Shown here: one piece after another, positions 27,870 to 36,408 of the stretch | Numbering within the stretch: the first letter of the stretch is position 1 | Layout: each line of letters begins with the position of its first letter | Source: Thiohalomonas sp041685045 | GTDB taxonomy: Bacteria; Pseudomonadota; Gammaproteobacteria; Thiohalomonadales; Thiohalomonadaceae | DNA: 64,000 nt | Direction of reading: 5' to 3' | NCBI GenBank assembly: GCA_041685045.1 | Contig: JAWLGP010000012.1 | Location: 1-64,000, forward strand | Program-made: the position numbers and the translations under genes | Notes under the pieces: model-generated | Databases searched by the model: none | What the model was told of the DNA's origin: nothing | What the model saw: only the letters and a program-made list of their open reading frames with translations

Positions 27870-28616
27870 ATGTCCCCCGTTCTCTCGGTAACCTCTCTGA
27901 GCAAGTCCTACGGTGAGACCCTCGCCGTCAACCGTGTGGACTTTGCCGTGGCGCGCAACGAGATCGTCGGGCTGCTCGGCCCCAATGGCGCGGGCAAGAC
28001 CACTACCATCAACATGATCCTGGGTGTGCTGGAACCCACTTCCGGAACCATTCGCATCGAGGATTCGGATTTGGCAACCGAGCGCGTCCGCGCCCTCTCC
28101 TTCACCAACTTCGCAGCCGTCTACGCCCCTATGCCGGGAAACCTGACGGTGGAGCAGAGCCTGCGCATCTTCGGCATGTTGTACGGGGTCGACGACCTCC
28201 GGCGGCGGATCGATGCGTTGTTGGGTGAGTTCGAACTGACGCGCTTTCGCCGCACCAAGTGCGGACTACTCTCCTCCGGTGAACAGACCCGCGTCGCCCT
28301 GGCCAAGGCGATGCTGAACAAGCCCCGCCTGCTCCTGCTGGACGAGCCGACCGCCTCGCTGGACCCGGCCACGGCGCGCGAGATGCGCGCCCGCATTCGC
28401 GACTTCGCCAGCCGCGGCGCCTGCGCGGTGCTTTGGACCTCGCACAACATGTACGAGGTGGAGGCGGTTTGCGACCGGGTACTGTTCCTCTCCCGCGGCC
28501 GTCTACTACTGGAGGGCAACCCGAAGACCCTGCCTGCCGAACACGGCAAGGCCAACCTGGAGGAGCTCTTCATCACCGTCGCCCGCGAACCGCTCACGCT
28601 TGGGGGTGGTTTGTGA
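27870..28616 (+). CDS. ABC transporter ATP-binding protein
   Basis: About 248 residues. Walker A GPNGAGKTTTI, Q-loop region before PMPGNLTVEQSLRIFG, signature CGLLSSGEQTRVALAKAML, Walker B LLLLDEPTASLDP, and H-loop WTSHNMYEVE. This is an ABC-2-type exporter ATPase. The permease gene follows after 166 bp filled by a palindromic repeat. Cargo is unknown; ABC-2 systems export polysaccharides, lipids or drugs. ATG at 27870 has AAGGA just upstream. No maturation or glycosyltransferase genes are next to it. Confidence 0.92.
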   Translation: MSPVLSVTSLSKSYGETLAVNRVDFAVARNEIVGLLGPNGAGKTTTINMILGVLEPTSGTIRIEDSDLATERVRALSFTNFAAVYAPMPGNLTVEQSLRIFGMLYGVDDLRRRIDALLGEFELTRFRRTKCGLLSSGEQTRVALAKAMLNKPRLLLLDEPTASLDPATAREMRARIRDFASRGACAVLWTSHNMYEVEAVCDRVLFLSRGRLLLEGNPKTLPAEHGKANLEELFITVAREPLTLGGGL

Positions 28617-28618
28617 AT

Positions 28619-28770
28619 AAAAAAAAACCCAACGCAATGACGCAAAGGGTCTGTTACGTTTTTCCCGGGTCGAATTGCCATCGCATTGGCAACGGCAATA
28701 CCGGGGTACACTCCACAGAAAGCCCAAAAAACTTTGCGCCCTTTGCGTCATTGCGTCTTTGCGTTAAAGG
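28619..28770. repeat. GCAAAG-family inverted repeat, copy 1
   Basis: Left arm CCAACGCAATGACGCAAAGGG (28629-28649) and right arm CCCTTTGCGTCATTGCGT (from about 28739) are inverted, with a further CTTTGCGTT. It lies between the ABC ATPase and permease genes, inside what should be one operon, so it would form a hairpin in the shared mRNA. Two more copies are at 29620-29795 and 37029-37127. Confidence 0.7.
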
Positions 28771-28782
28771 CTTTTCCGCCCC

Positions 28783-29586
28783 ATGAACCTCCAGCGCATC
28801 GGAGCTATGGTGCTGCGGCAGTTCTATTTGATGCGGGGCAGTCCGGCTCGGCTGCTGCCGCTGTTTGCCTGGGTGGCCATCGATATCGTGCTATGGGGTT
28901 TCATCACCCGCTACCTGAACATGGTGACCGCTGGCGGTCCCGATTTCGTCACCGTGCTGCTCGGCGCCGTGCTGCTGTGGGACTTTTTCACCCGGGTGAT
29001 GCACGGGGTCACCACCGCCTTTTTTGAAGACGTCTGGTCGCGCAACTTCCTCAACCTTTTCGCCTCGCCGCTCTCCATCGGTGAGTACGTGACCGCTTTG
29101 GTGGTAACCGCCACGCTCACCAGCAGCATCGGGCTCGTGGTCATGCTGGTGCTGGCCAGCGCCGCGTTCGGGCTGTCGTTCTTCGCCTACGGCAGCCTGT
29201 TGTTGCCGTTTTTGCTGATCCTGTTTACGTTCGGCATCGCCCTCGGCGTCTTCAGCAGCGCCATCGTGCTGCGGCTCGGGCCCGCCGCCGAGTGGTTGAT
29301 CTGGCCGCTGCCGGCGATGCTCTCGCCGTTCGCCGCCGTGTTCTACCCGCTGGAGACGCTGCCGGAGTGGATGCAGGCGGTCGGTTACCTGATGCCCGCC
29401 GCCTACGTGTTCGAGGGAATGCGTGCGGTGATCGCCGGTGAACCGTTTTCCGGCGCACATCTGCTCGGCGGGGCGGTGCTGGCGCTGGGCTATCTGCTGC
29501 TGGGCGGGTGGTATTTCACCCGCGTCTACCGCCATGCCGTGCGCACCGGGCTGCTGGCGCGCTACAGTGCCGAATCGGCGTCCTAA
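28783..29586 (+). CDS. ABC-2 type transporter permease
   Basis: About 267 residues with six membrane helices in the ABC-2 pattern: a short amphipathic N-terminus (MNLQRIGAMVLRQFYLMRGSPARL), helices at about 25-45, 55-80, 100-130, 135-165, 170-195 and 230-255, and a family-like FYPLETLPEWMQAVGYLMPAAYVFEGMRAV segment near helix 5. It partners the ATPase encoded just upstream. Substrate unknown. Confidence 0.9.
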   Translation: MNLQRIGAMVLRQFYLMRGSPARLLPLFAWVAIDIVLWGFITRYLNMVTAGGPDFVTVLLGAVLLWDFFTRVMHGVTTAFFEDVWSRNFLNLFASPLSIGEYVTALVVTATLTSSIGLVVMLVLASAAFGLSFFAYGSLLLPFLLILFTFGIALGVFSSAIVLRLGPAAEWLIWPLPAMLSPFAAVFYPLETLPEWMQAVGYLMPAAYVFEGMRAVIAGEPFSGAHLLGGAVLALGYLLLGGWYFTRVYRHAVRTGLLARYSAESAS

Positions 29587-29619
29587 TTGTGGCAGTGGCG
29601 CAGAGGGGTGGAAAAAGAT

Positions 29620-29795
29620 CCAACGCAAAGGCGCAATGACGCAAAGGGCGCGAAGGGTTTATGTGTTTGCGTCGCGGTAGCCCTGGCCGTTTCGGCATCT
29701 GCAATGGCGCTTACCCCCTTCCACTATTAACCTTTGCGTCCTTTGCGCCTTTGCGCCTTTGCGCCTTTGCGCCTTTGCGTCTTTGCGTTGAAGGC
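29620..29795. repeat. GCAAAG-family inverted repeat, copy 2, with 8-bp tandem repeats
   Basis: Left arm CCAACGCAAAGGCGCAATGA and the following GCAAAGGGCG (29620-29650) pair with a right arm containing CCTTTGCGTCCTTTGCGCC (29731-29749). The right arm carries four perfect tandem TTTGCGCC units (29742-29773), probably expanded by slippage. It fills the gap between the ABC permease and the FGGY kinase genes. Confidence 0.7.
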
Positions 29796-29818
29796 TTCTC
29801 CCGGACGTAATTAAGACG

Positions 29819-31126
29819 ATGGCATCCAACGATTATCGCACCTCACCGGCCGACCTCTTTGTCGGCATCGACCTTGGCACGTCCGGCTGTCGCGCCATCG
29901 CCATCGATTCCGCCGGCACGCCGGTCGCCGAGAGCCGGACGACGCTGGCGGCGCCGCTGTCCACCGATGACGGCGGCCGCGAACAGCGACCGGCACTGTG
30001 GTGGGATGCAGTTTTGGGAACGCTGGACAACCTGCTGGAGCAGGTCGATCGTCAGGCCGTCCGTGCCCTCGCCGTGGACGGCACCTCGGGCACGGTGCTG
30101 CTCACCGATGCTGAAGGCAGCCGCTGTGGTCCGGCGCTGATGTACAACGACAATCGGGCGACCGCCGAGGCTAACCGTATCGCCGCAGTGGCACCGCCGG
30201 AGACCGCGGCCCACGGCACCGGTTCGGGATTGGCCAAGCTGCTGTGGTTGTTGGCGCGGGACACCGGCTGCGCCGCCCGCGTCGCCACCCAGGCCGACTG
30301 GATTACCGCCCGACTCTGCGGCCGCCGGGGAGTCTCCGACGCCAACAACGTGCTGAAGCTGGGTTGGGATGCGGCACACCGGCGCTGGCCGGAGTGGCTC
30401 GACGCGCTCGGCGTGCCCGCCCGCCTGCTGCCGGAAGTGGTCGCCCCCGGCACGCCGGTCGGGGCTCTCGATCCCACGCTTGCGGCGCGCTGGGGCTTGG
30501 CGACGGATGTGGTCATCGGGGCGGGCACCACTGACAGCACCGCCGCGATCCTGGCCACCGGTGCGGCCGAGATCGGTGATGCGGTTACCTCACTGGGGTC
30601 GACACTGGTCACCAAGGTCGTCACCGCCGAACCGCTGTTCGCCCCGGAGTATGGGGTCTACAGCCAGCCGCTGGGCGAGCGCTGGCTGGTGGGCGGCGGC
30701 TCCAACTCCGGCGGCGCGGTGCTGCGCCACTTCTTCACGCCGGAGCAGATGGCGGCGCTGACGCCGGCCCTGGAGCCGGAACGGCCAACAGGGCTCGACT
30801 ACTATCCCCTGCTGGCGCCGGGGGAGCGCTTCCCGGTCAACGACCCGGCATTGCCGCCCCGCCTGGAACCAAGACCTGCGCAAGACGCCGTGTTCTTCCA
30901 GGGCCTGCTGGAGGGGATCGCCGCCATCGAGGCGCAGGCCTACCGCAAGCTGACCGAATTGGGCGCGCCGGCACCGCGGCGGGTGTTCAGCGTTGGCGGC
31001 GGTGCCACCAACCGGGCGTGGCAACGGATCCGGTCGGCACGGCTTGGCTGCCCGCTGGTCGACCCGGTGCATACGGAAGCCGCCTATGGCACCGCCCTGC
31101 TCGCCCGCAGGGGACTCCGGTCGTAA
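29819..31126 (+). CDS. FGGY-family carbohydrate kinase, short xylulokinase/ribulokinase type
   Basis: About 435 residues. N-terminal phosphate loop FVGIDLGTSGCRAIAID, LAVDGTSGTVLL with ALMYNDNRA, the central GAGTTDSTAAILATGA with SLGSTLVTK, and the C-terminal FSVGGGATNRAWQRIRS adenosine motif. It is shorter than standard xylulokinase (about 480-500) and resembles the D-ribulose kinase group of cyanobacteria and plants. Likely phosphorylates a ketopentose such as D-ribulose; the substrate is an inference from family. It stands alone, with a MITE-like element starting just after the stop. Confidence 0.8.
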   Translation: MASNDYRTSPADLFVGIDLGTSGCRAIAIDSAGTPVAESRTTLAAPLSTDDGGREQRPALWWDAVLGTLDNLLEQVDRQAVRALAVDGTSGTVLLTDAEGSRCGPALMYNDNRATAEANRIAAVAPPETAAHGTGSGLAKLLWLLARDTGCAARVATQADWITARLCGRRGVSDANNVLKLGWDAAHRRWPEWLDALGVPARLLPEVVAPGTPVGALDPTLAARWGLATDVVIGAGTTDSTAAILATGAAEIGDAVTSLGSTLVTKVVTAEPLFAPEYGVYSQPLGERWLVGGGSNSGGAVLRHFFTPEQMAALTPALEPERPTGLDYYPLLAPGERFPVNDPALPPRLEPRPAQDAVFFQGLLEGIAAIEAQAYRKLTELGAPAPRRVFSVGGGATNRAWQRIRSARLGCPLVDPVHTEAAYGTALLARRGLRS

Positions 31127-31128
31127 CG

Positions 31129-31187
31129 CAGGGTAAACGCATACTTCAAGACTGTGCTGGGCGAGTTGTAAGTATGCGTTCACCCTC
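31129..31187. repeat. MITE-like element, copy B (short, internally deleted)
   Basis: Terminal inverted repeats CAGGGTAAACGCATACTT and its partner AAGTATGCGTTCACCCT enclose only about 24 bp (TGTGCTGGGCG core shared with copies A and C). Outside the ends, CGGTCGTAACG and CGGTCGTGACG form a near-perfect direct repeat, possibly a decayed target duplication; the left one contains the stop of the FGGY kinase gene. It lies between two convergent genes. Confidence 0.7.
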
Positions 31188-31197
31188 GGTCGTGACG

Positions 31198-31569
31198 CTA
31201 TTCGGTGGAAGGACTCGCAACCGGATCAGGCGAGCCAAGGCCTCCCGACAACCAGCCTCCGCGGACCAGTAGCAGAATGACGCTGGGCCAGAAAACGGTG
31301 TTGAGAAGGTCGTGCAGACTGGCACGCCAATCCCACACCCCCAAACTGGCCAGGTCATCATGCCAGTCGAACAGTTCCCCGATAATGGCAACCAGGACAA
31401 CCGACAGCCACGGCAAGGCAGACCCCAGCGATTTGCGCAGCAAAACCGCTGTCGCCAACATCACCGCCAACGCCACATAGACGTGCAAGGCATCCTTGGA
31501 AAGGCCGGTCGCCGAAGAGAGCGCCAGCTTGGCCGCTTGTACAAGAGAGATTTCCAACCTTCGCTTCAC
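31198..31569 (-). CDS. Small membrane protein, VanZ-like
   Basis: About 123 residues with three to four hydrophobic helices: VYVALAVMLATAVLLRK, ALPWLSVVLVAIIGELFD, and FWPSVILLLVRGG. The central IIGELFDWHDD resembles small VanZ-like membrane proteins. Convergent with the FGGY kinase. No function can be assigned; VanZ similarity is loose. Confidence 0.6.
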   Translation of the reverse strand: MKRRLEISLVQAAKLALSSATGLSKDALHVYVALAVMLATAVLLRKSLGSALPWLSVVLVAIIGELFDWHDDLASLGVWDWRASLHDLLNTVFWPSVILLLVRGGWLSGGLGSPDPVASPSTE

Positions 31570-31683
31570 TCCCGGACGGTGTGGATTGCGGTTTCAGCAT
31601 AGCTCGTTCCGCTCCGGTAGGACTTCGGCAATCGCACCCGAAACCGTTATCATCCATCCGCATGGATGAACCGGAGCATGCCC

Positions 31684-33177
31684 ATGAGCAGTAGCGGCGA
31701 ACGCCACGACCTGGATTTGTTGATCAAGTCCCGCACACCGATCATCGTGATCGAGACATTCGATGAGCCGCAGGCTGTCGAACTGGTGCGGGAGATTGGC
31801 ATTCGACGCTTCCGACCGGTGTTCCTGTGGACCATTACCGAGGGGCTGCGGCGCCAGGATATCGATGCCGGCGAGGACTCCGGCAGCACCGAACCGGAAC
31901 AGGCGCTCCGCCGTGTAAAGGGCTCAGCCGACGATGGCATCTACGTACTCGCCGACCTTCACCCCTTCCTCCGCGACCCATTGCATGTCCGCCTCCTGAA
32001 GGATATCGCCCTGCGCCACGAGCAGACCGGACAGACCCTGGTGCTGATCAGCCACCAACTCGACATCCCCGACGAACTGGAGCGGCTGTCGGCCCGGGCC
32101 GAGATCGCCCTGCCGGACAGCGCCGAATTGGAGAATATCGTGCGCGCCGTGGCGGCCGAATGGCGCCGGCGCCACCAGTCGCCGGTCACCACCGATACCG
32201 AAACCTTCCAGTTGCTCATCCGCAGCCTCAAGGGCATGACCGGCAACGACGCGCGCCGGCTGGCCCGTGGAGCCATCTTCAACGACGGCGCGATCAACCA
32301 CTCCGACATCACCGCCGTCGTAAAGGCCAAGCATGCGCTGCTCAGCCCCGGCGGCATTCTCAGCTTTGAGTACGATACCGCCGGTTTCTCCGACGTCGGC
32401 GGCCTTTCACGGATGAAGGTCTGGCTGGAACAGCGCCGGGAGGCCTTCGTGGCGGGCACGGCCGGCGAGGACCGGCCTCGGGGCATGCTGCTGCTCGGCG
32501 TCCAGGGGGGCGGCAAGAGCCTGGCCGCCAAGGCGGTGGCCGGCGTCTGGCAGGTTCCGCTGATGCGCATGGACTTCGGGGCGATCTACAACAAATACCA
32601 CGGCGAGTCGGAGCGCAATCTGCGCGAGTCGCTGAAGACCGCCGAGGCGATGGCGCCCTGCGTGCTCTGGATAGACGAAATCGAAAAGGGCATTTCGGTC
32701 GGGGACGGCGACGGCGGCACCTCGCAGCGCATCCTCGGCACGCTGCTCACCTGGATGGCGGAGCGCAAGGCGCCGGTGTTCCTGGTCGCCACGGCCAACG
32801 ACATCAGCCGGCTGCCGGCCGAACTGGTGCGCAAGGGCCGCTTCGACGAGGTGTTCTTCGTCGACCTCCCTTCCCGCTCGGTGCGCGAAACCATCTTTGC
32901 CATCCATCTGCGCAAGCGCGGACTCGATCCGGACGCCTTCGACCTCATTCACCTGGCCGCCATCACCGCCGGATTCTCCGGCGCGGAGATCGAGCAGTCG
33001 GTGGTGGACGCCCTCTACAGCAGCCGTGCCCGCGATGCGGAGCCGACCACGGCGGAGGTGGAGAACGCTATCCTTCAGACCCGGACGCTATCGGTGCTCA
33101 TGGCCGAAAAGCTCGAAGCCCTGCGCGCCTGGGCCGCGGAGCGGGCCGTCCCGGCCGACGAGAGCGATGAGACGTAG
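31684..33177 (+). CDS. AAA+ ATPase, Ycf46-like
   Basis: About 497 residues. An N-terminal domain of about 240 residues (LDLLIKSRTPIIVIETFDEPQAVELV) is followed by an FtsH/Cdc48-type AAA module: Walker A LLGVQGGGKSLAAKAVAG, Walker B CVLWIDEIEKGI, sensor and arginine finger region VATANDISRLPAELVRKGRFDEVFFVDLP, and a C-terminal lid. No protease site. Ycf46-type ATPases are widespread in cyanobacteria and some proteobacteria and have been linked to inorganic carbon use. ATG at 31684 lies seven bases after GGAG; upstream in-frame ATGs at 31666 and 31678 are possible. Confidence 0.88.
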   Translation: MSSSGERHDLDLLIKSRTPIIVIETFDEPQAVELVREIGIRRFRPVFLWTITEGLRRQDIDAGEDSGSTEPEQALRRVKGSADDGIYVLADLHPFLRDPLHVRLLKDIALRHEQTGQTLVLISHQLDIPDELERLSARAEIALPDSAELENIVRAVAAEWRRRHQSPVTTDTETFQLLIRSLKGMTGNDARRLARGAIFNDGAINHSDITAVVKAKHALLSPGGILSFEYDTAGFSDVGGLSRMKVWLEQRREAFVAGTAGEDRPRGMLLLGVQGGGKSLAAKAVAGVWQVPLMRMDFGAIYNKYHGESERNLRESLKTAEAMAPCVLWIDEIEKGISVGDGDGGTSQRILGTLLTWMAERKAPVFLVATANDISRLPAELVRKGRFDEVFFVDLPSRSVRETIFAIHLRKRGLDPDAFDLIHLAAITAGFSGAEIEQSVVDALYSSRARDAEPTTAEVENAILQTRTLSVLMAEKLEALRAWAAERAVPADESDET

Positions 33178-33363
33178 ACCCGAGGATTCCGCTGTTTCGT
33201 GCGATCATGCACTCGCATGCCGAGGGAAGCGGAAACGTAGCGACTGCGGTGCGTGGCGTGCCTGGCGGCTCGGCGAGAGAATAGGTCTACATCGGATTAC
33301 CCATAACAGTCCGCGGAGCGCCCTTGAAAAGTGGGCTTCGCGACGTGCTGATCAGGAGTCGAA

Positions 33364-34119
33364 ATGGTAAGGAATTCACCGGTCGCCGGGGCGGCCTACT
33401 TTACGCGTGGCCTCAAACTGCTGGGTGAGCCGGGGCTGAAACGCTTCGTCGCCGTCCCGCTGGCGGTCAATATCGCGGTCTTCGGCGTGCTGCTCTGGTT
33501 TGCCTTCGGCTGGATCGAGGCCCTGGTCGAAGCCTTCCTGCCGCAACTGCCCGACTGGCTGGCCTGGCTCGCCTGGCTGCTTTGGATCGCGGCCGGGCTC
33601 GCCGCGCTGGTGATCGTCTTCTACAGCTTCTCGATTGTCGCCAACCTGATTGCCGCACCGTTCAACAGCCTGCTGGCAGAGGCGGTGGAGCGCCACCTGA
33701 CCGGAACCGCACCACCTGGCGGTGACGGGTTGGCCGCCGCGCTGAAGGGTGCCCCCGTGGCGCTGCTGGATGAGCTGCGCAAGCTGCTCTACTTCGCCAA
33801 ATGGGCGATCCCGCTGCTGCTGCTGTTTGTCATCCCGGGGGTCAACCTGATCGCCCCCCTCCTGTGGGCCCTGTTCAGCGCCTGGATGCTGGCGGTGGAG
33901 TATGGGGATTATCCGATGGGAAACCACGGCCTGCGCGGCAAAGAGCAGCGCCAGCGCCTGGCCGAGCGTCGCCTGCTCTCCCTCGGCTTCGGCGGCGTGA
34001 CGCTGCTTGCCACCCTGATCCCGGTGCTCAACTTCCTGGTCATGCCGGCCGCAGTGGCCGGCGCCACCGCCATGTGGGTGGAACGCATGAAGGGCAATAC
34101 ATTAATAGGACAGGATTAA
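33364..34119 (+). CDS. cysZ: CysZ-family sulfate permease (EI24 superfamily)
   Basis: About 251 residues with GGAG ribosome site five to six bases upstream of ATG. N-terminal AGAAYFTRGLKLLGEPGLKRFVAVPLAVN is typical of CysZ, as are the long central helices and the IAAPFNSLLAEAVE segment. CysZ brings sulfate into the cell for cysteine synthesis. It is not near other cys genes, so a related transport role cannot be excluded. The last codons and stop (GQD then TAA) fall at the left end of a CAGGAT repeat, so the gene end has been rebuilt from repeat sequence. Confidence 0.85.
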   Translation: MVRNSPVAGAAYFTRGLKLLGEPGLKRFVAVPLAVNIAVFGVLLWFAFGWIEALVEAFLPQLPDWLAWLAWLLWIAAGLAALVIVFYSFSIVANLIAAPFNSLLAEAVERHLTGTAPPGGDGLAAALKGAPVALLDELRKLLYFAKWAIPLLLLFVIPGVNLIAPLLWALFSAWMLAVEYGDYPMGNHGLRGKEQRQRLAERRLLSLGFGGVTLLATLIPVLNFLVMPAAVAGATAMWVERMKGNTLIGQD

Positions 34120-34290
34120 CAGGATGTTTTCAGGATGAACAGGATGTTTTTCTTGGGGGTCAAAGCCAACTCAGCTTTATTCTGTTTTTGGAAAGTCGTG
34201 AAGATCCCAGTTAGGGAAGAATGCTTTCTCGGAGCCAAAGCAACTTAGCCTTATCCTGTTAATCCTGAAAAATCCTGTAAATCCTGTTCC
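34107..34290. repeat. CAGGAT-family inverted repeat, copy 1 (unoccupied)
   Basis: Left arm GGACAGGATTAACAGGAT with two more CAGGAT units (34107-34146). Right arm TTATCCTGTTAATCCTGAAA and two more ATCCTG units (34251-34287). The arms enclose about 100 bp. It sits between cysZ and the convergent aminotransferase gene. At the right shoulder it reads AGCCTTATCCTG without interruption. The second copy, at 38776-39093, carries a MITE at the equivalent point. Confidence 0.75.
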
Positions 34291-34315
34291 ATCGTTCGGG
34301 GCTCACCCGTTCCGA

Positions 34316-35491
34316 CTACGCCGTAACGAATTGGGCGATCCGGGCCACGCCTTCCTGCAGGCGTTCGAGCGAGGTGGTGTAGGCAAACCGCAGGTGCTGC
34401 TTTGCACGGTATTCACCGAAATCGAGACCGGGGGTGACCGCCACGCCGGCCTGCTCCAGCAGGTCGAGCGCCAGGCGTTGCGAGTCGTCGGTGAAGCGGC
34501 TGCAATCGGCATACAGGTAGAACGCTCCCCGCGGCTCGACGGGGATTTCGAAGCCCAAACCACGCAGCGCGGGCAGCAGAAAGTCGCGGCGACGGGCGAA
34601 CTCCGCACGGCGCTCCTCCAGAATCGCCTGCGTGTCGGGCTGAAACGCGGCCAACGCCGCATACTGGGCCGGGGTCGAGGGCGCGATGAACAGATTCTGC
34701 GCCAGCTTCTCCACCTCGCGTCGGTAATCCTCCGGGACCACCAGCCAGCCGAGCCGCCAACCGGTCATGCAGAAGTATTTGGAAAAACTGTTGATGACGA
34801 AGGCGTTCTCATCCACTGAGAGCGCAGTGACCGCATCCGTGCCGTAGGTCAGACCGTGATAGATCTCGTCGACTACCAGCCGGCCGCCGCGAGCTGCCGC
34901 CGCACGCGCCAGCGCCTCCAGTTCCGCCCGCTCCAGCAGGGTGCCGGTTGGGTTCGAAGGGGATGCCAGCAGTGCTGCCACCGTCCGCTCGCTCCAGTGA
35001 TGCTCCAGGTGGCCGGCGTGGAGTTGATAGCCGCTGGCGGCATCCACCGGGATGCCGACCGCCCGGGCTTCGACAAACCGGGCGAAGTGACGGTTGCAGG
35101 GGTAGCCGGGGTCCGCCAGGAGAATTTCGTCGTCACGGTCGAGCAGCACCCCCAAGGCCAGCAACAGTGCGCCGGAGGCGCCCGGCGTGACCACGATCCG
35201 TTCCGGCCCCACCTCGATGCCGTAGCGCTCCCGATAGTGCCCGGCGATCGCTTCGCGCAGCGCCCCCAGACCGACCGCCGGGGTGTAGAGGGTCTGGCCC
35301 GCCGCCAGTGCCCGCTGTGCGGCGGCGATAACCGGCTCGGGCGTGCCGAAATCCGGCTCCCCGATCTCCATGTGGACAATGTCGTGCCCGGCCGCCTCCA
35401 AATCACGCGCACGGCCGAGCAGTTCCATGACGTGGAACGGTGCGATCGCCCCCATCCGGCGGGCGATGTGCACCGGGTGTTCAGCCGGCAT
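34316..35491 (-). CDS. PLP-dependent class I/II aminotransferase
   Basis: About 391 residues. Substrate-side motif DIVHMEIGEPDFGTPEPV, PLP-pocket VTPGASGALLLALG, ASPSNPTGTLLE, VVDEIYHGLTYG, Schiff-base lysine in INSFSKYFCMTGWRLGW, and the C-terminal arginine motif HLRFAYTTSLERLQEG. This is a typical fold-type I aminotransferase; the amino-acid substrate cannot be read reliably. ATG at 35491 overlaps the end of the upstream CbbY-like gene by 11 bases, suggesting an operon. A downstream ATG (MGAIAPFHVME) is less likely. Confidence 0.9.
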   Translation of the reverse strand: MPAEHPVHIARRMGAIAPFHVMELLGRARDLEAAGHDIVHMEIGEPDFGTPEPVIAAAQRALAAGQTLYTPAVGLGALREAIAGHYRERYGIEVGPERIVVTPGASGALLLALGVLLDRDDEILLADPGYPCNRHFARFVEARAVGIPVDAASGYQLHAGHLEHHWSERTVAALLASPSNPTGTLLERAELEALARAAAARGGRLVVDEIYHGLTYGTDAVTALSVDENAFVINSFSKYFCMTGWRLGWLVVPEDYRREVEKLAQNLFIAPSTPAQYAALAAFQPDTQAILEERRAEFARRRDFLLPALRGLGFEIPVEPRGAFYLYADCSRFTDDSQRLALDLLEQAGVAVTPGLDFGEYRAKQHLRFAYTTSLERLQEGVARIAQFVTA

Positions 35492-36242
35492 GCAGGCGCC
35501 TGACCAGGGCCAAATCCAGATAGCCTGCCCCGCCGGCATCACCGCTCAGTACGGTGAACGGGTTCTCCGGCTCACCCCAGTGGTCGAGGACGATGCTCGC
35601 GCCGGTGAAGTCGTCATCCTGCGTGTAGCCGTTGACAGCGACAATGGTCTTCAAACCGGCGGCCGAAGAGGCCCGAATGCCGTTATAGGAGTCTTCAAAG
35701 GCAATGCAGGCCGAGGGCTCCAATCCGAGCTGCTCCATCGCATAGAGATAGATATCGGGCGCCGGCTTTTTCTGCGGCACAACGTCGCCGGCCGCAATCA
35801 CGTCAAACCAGGCGGTGGCGCCCCGACCCAGTGTGTTCTCCAGCAGTGCCGTCACGTTCTCCGGCGTGGTGGTGGTGGCCACCCCCACCTTGAGGCCGGC
35901 CACCCGCGCCTCTTCGATCAGGCGCCGCACCCCTGGACGTAACGGGATCAATCCCTCGGCCAGCATGCGGGTATAATGGGCGGTCTTGGCCTTATGCAGG
36001 CCGGCAATGAAGCGGTCGAGCTCGGCCGGCCGTTCGAACTTCGTGTTGAACTGGTCGAGATAGTAGCGAATCCGCTCTTTGCCGCCGGTAACCGCGAGCA
36101 GTTTGCCGTACAGCTCTTCGGACCAGTCCCAATCGAGATCGGCGTCGCGGAAGGCCAGGTTGAAGGCCACGCGATGGCCGTCGCGCTCGGTGTCAGCCAG
36201 GGTTCCATCGACGTCGAATAGAAGTGCGTCAAGTTTTGCCAT
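35481..36242 (-). CDS. cbbY: HAD-IA phosphatase, CbbY type
   Basis: About 253 residues. HAD motif I LLFDVDGTLADTERDGHR, the CbbY-like cap KAKTAHYTRML, motif II VGVATTTTPENVTALL, motif III VPQKKPAPDIYLYAMEQL and motif IV CIAFEDSYNGIRAS. This sequence type is CbbY, which dephosphorylates xylulose-1,5-bisphosphate, a dead-end inhibitor of Rubisco, in Calvin-cycle organisms. Rubisco genes are not in this window, so the role rests on family match. Followed immediately by the aminotransferase gene. Confidence 0.85.
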   Translation of the reverse strand: MAKLDALLFDVDGTLADTERDGHRVAFNLAFRDADLDWDWSEELYGKLLAVTGGKERIRYYLDQFNTKFERPAELDRFIAGLHKAKTAHYTRMLAEGLIPLRPGVRRLIEEARVAGLKVGVATTTTPENVTALLENTLGRGATAWFDVIAAGDVVPQKKPAPDIYLYAMEQLGLEPSACIAFEDSYNGIRASSAAGLKTIVAVNGYTQDDDFTGASIVLDHWGEPENPFTVLSGDAGGAGYLDLALVRRLHAG

Positions 36243-36319
36243 GTGTTTTTGGTCTAGAATCTGCCGCTCGGGCCGATAGGTTACCTTGAGCTATCGTCCC
36301 ACGCACCCTGTCGATTTGA

Positions 36320-36348
36320 TTGCGCGGGTCCGGTAGTTCTGGTATAGA
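36320..36348 (+). promoter_or_regulatory. Possible sigma-70 promoter for dksA
   Basis: TTGCGC (36320-36325), a 17-bp spacer, and TATAGA (36343-36348) preceded by TGG lie about 60 bp before the dksA start. The -35 is weak and the -10 fair. No test possible here. Confidence 0.4.
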
Positions 36349-36408
36349 TGCCGGTTTGTTTTTTCGGGCCAATTATCGGCCATGGCATACCGGCGGGGGA
36401 AAATAGAT

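Noticed and set aside
28619..29795. Repeated GCAAAG and TTTGCGCC units as a CRISPR-like array.
   Set aside because: The units are inverted arms and an 8-bp slippage tract. There are no evenly spaced unique spacers and no cas genes.
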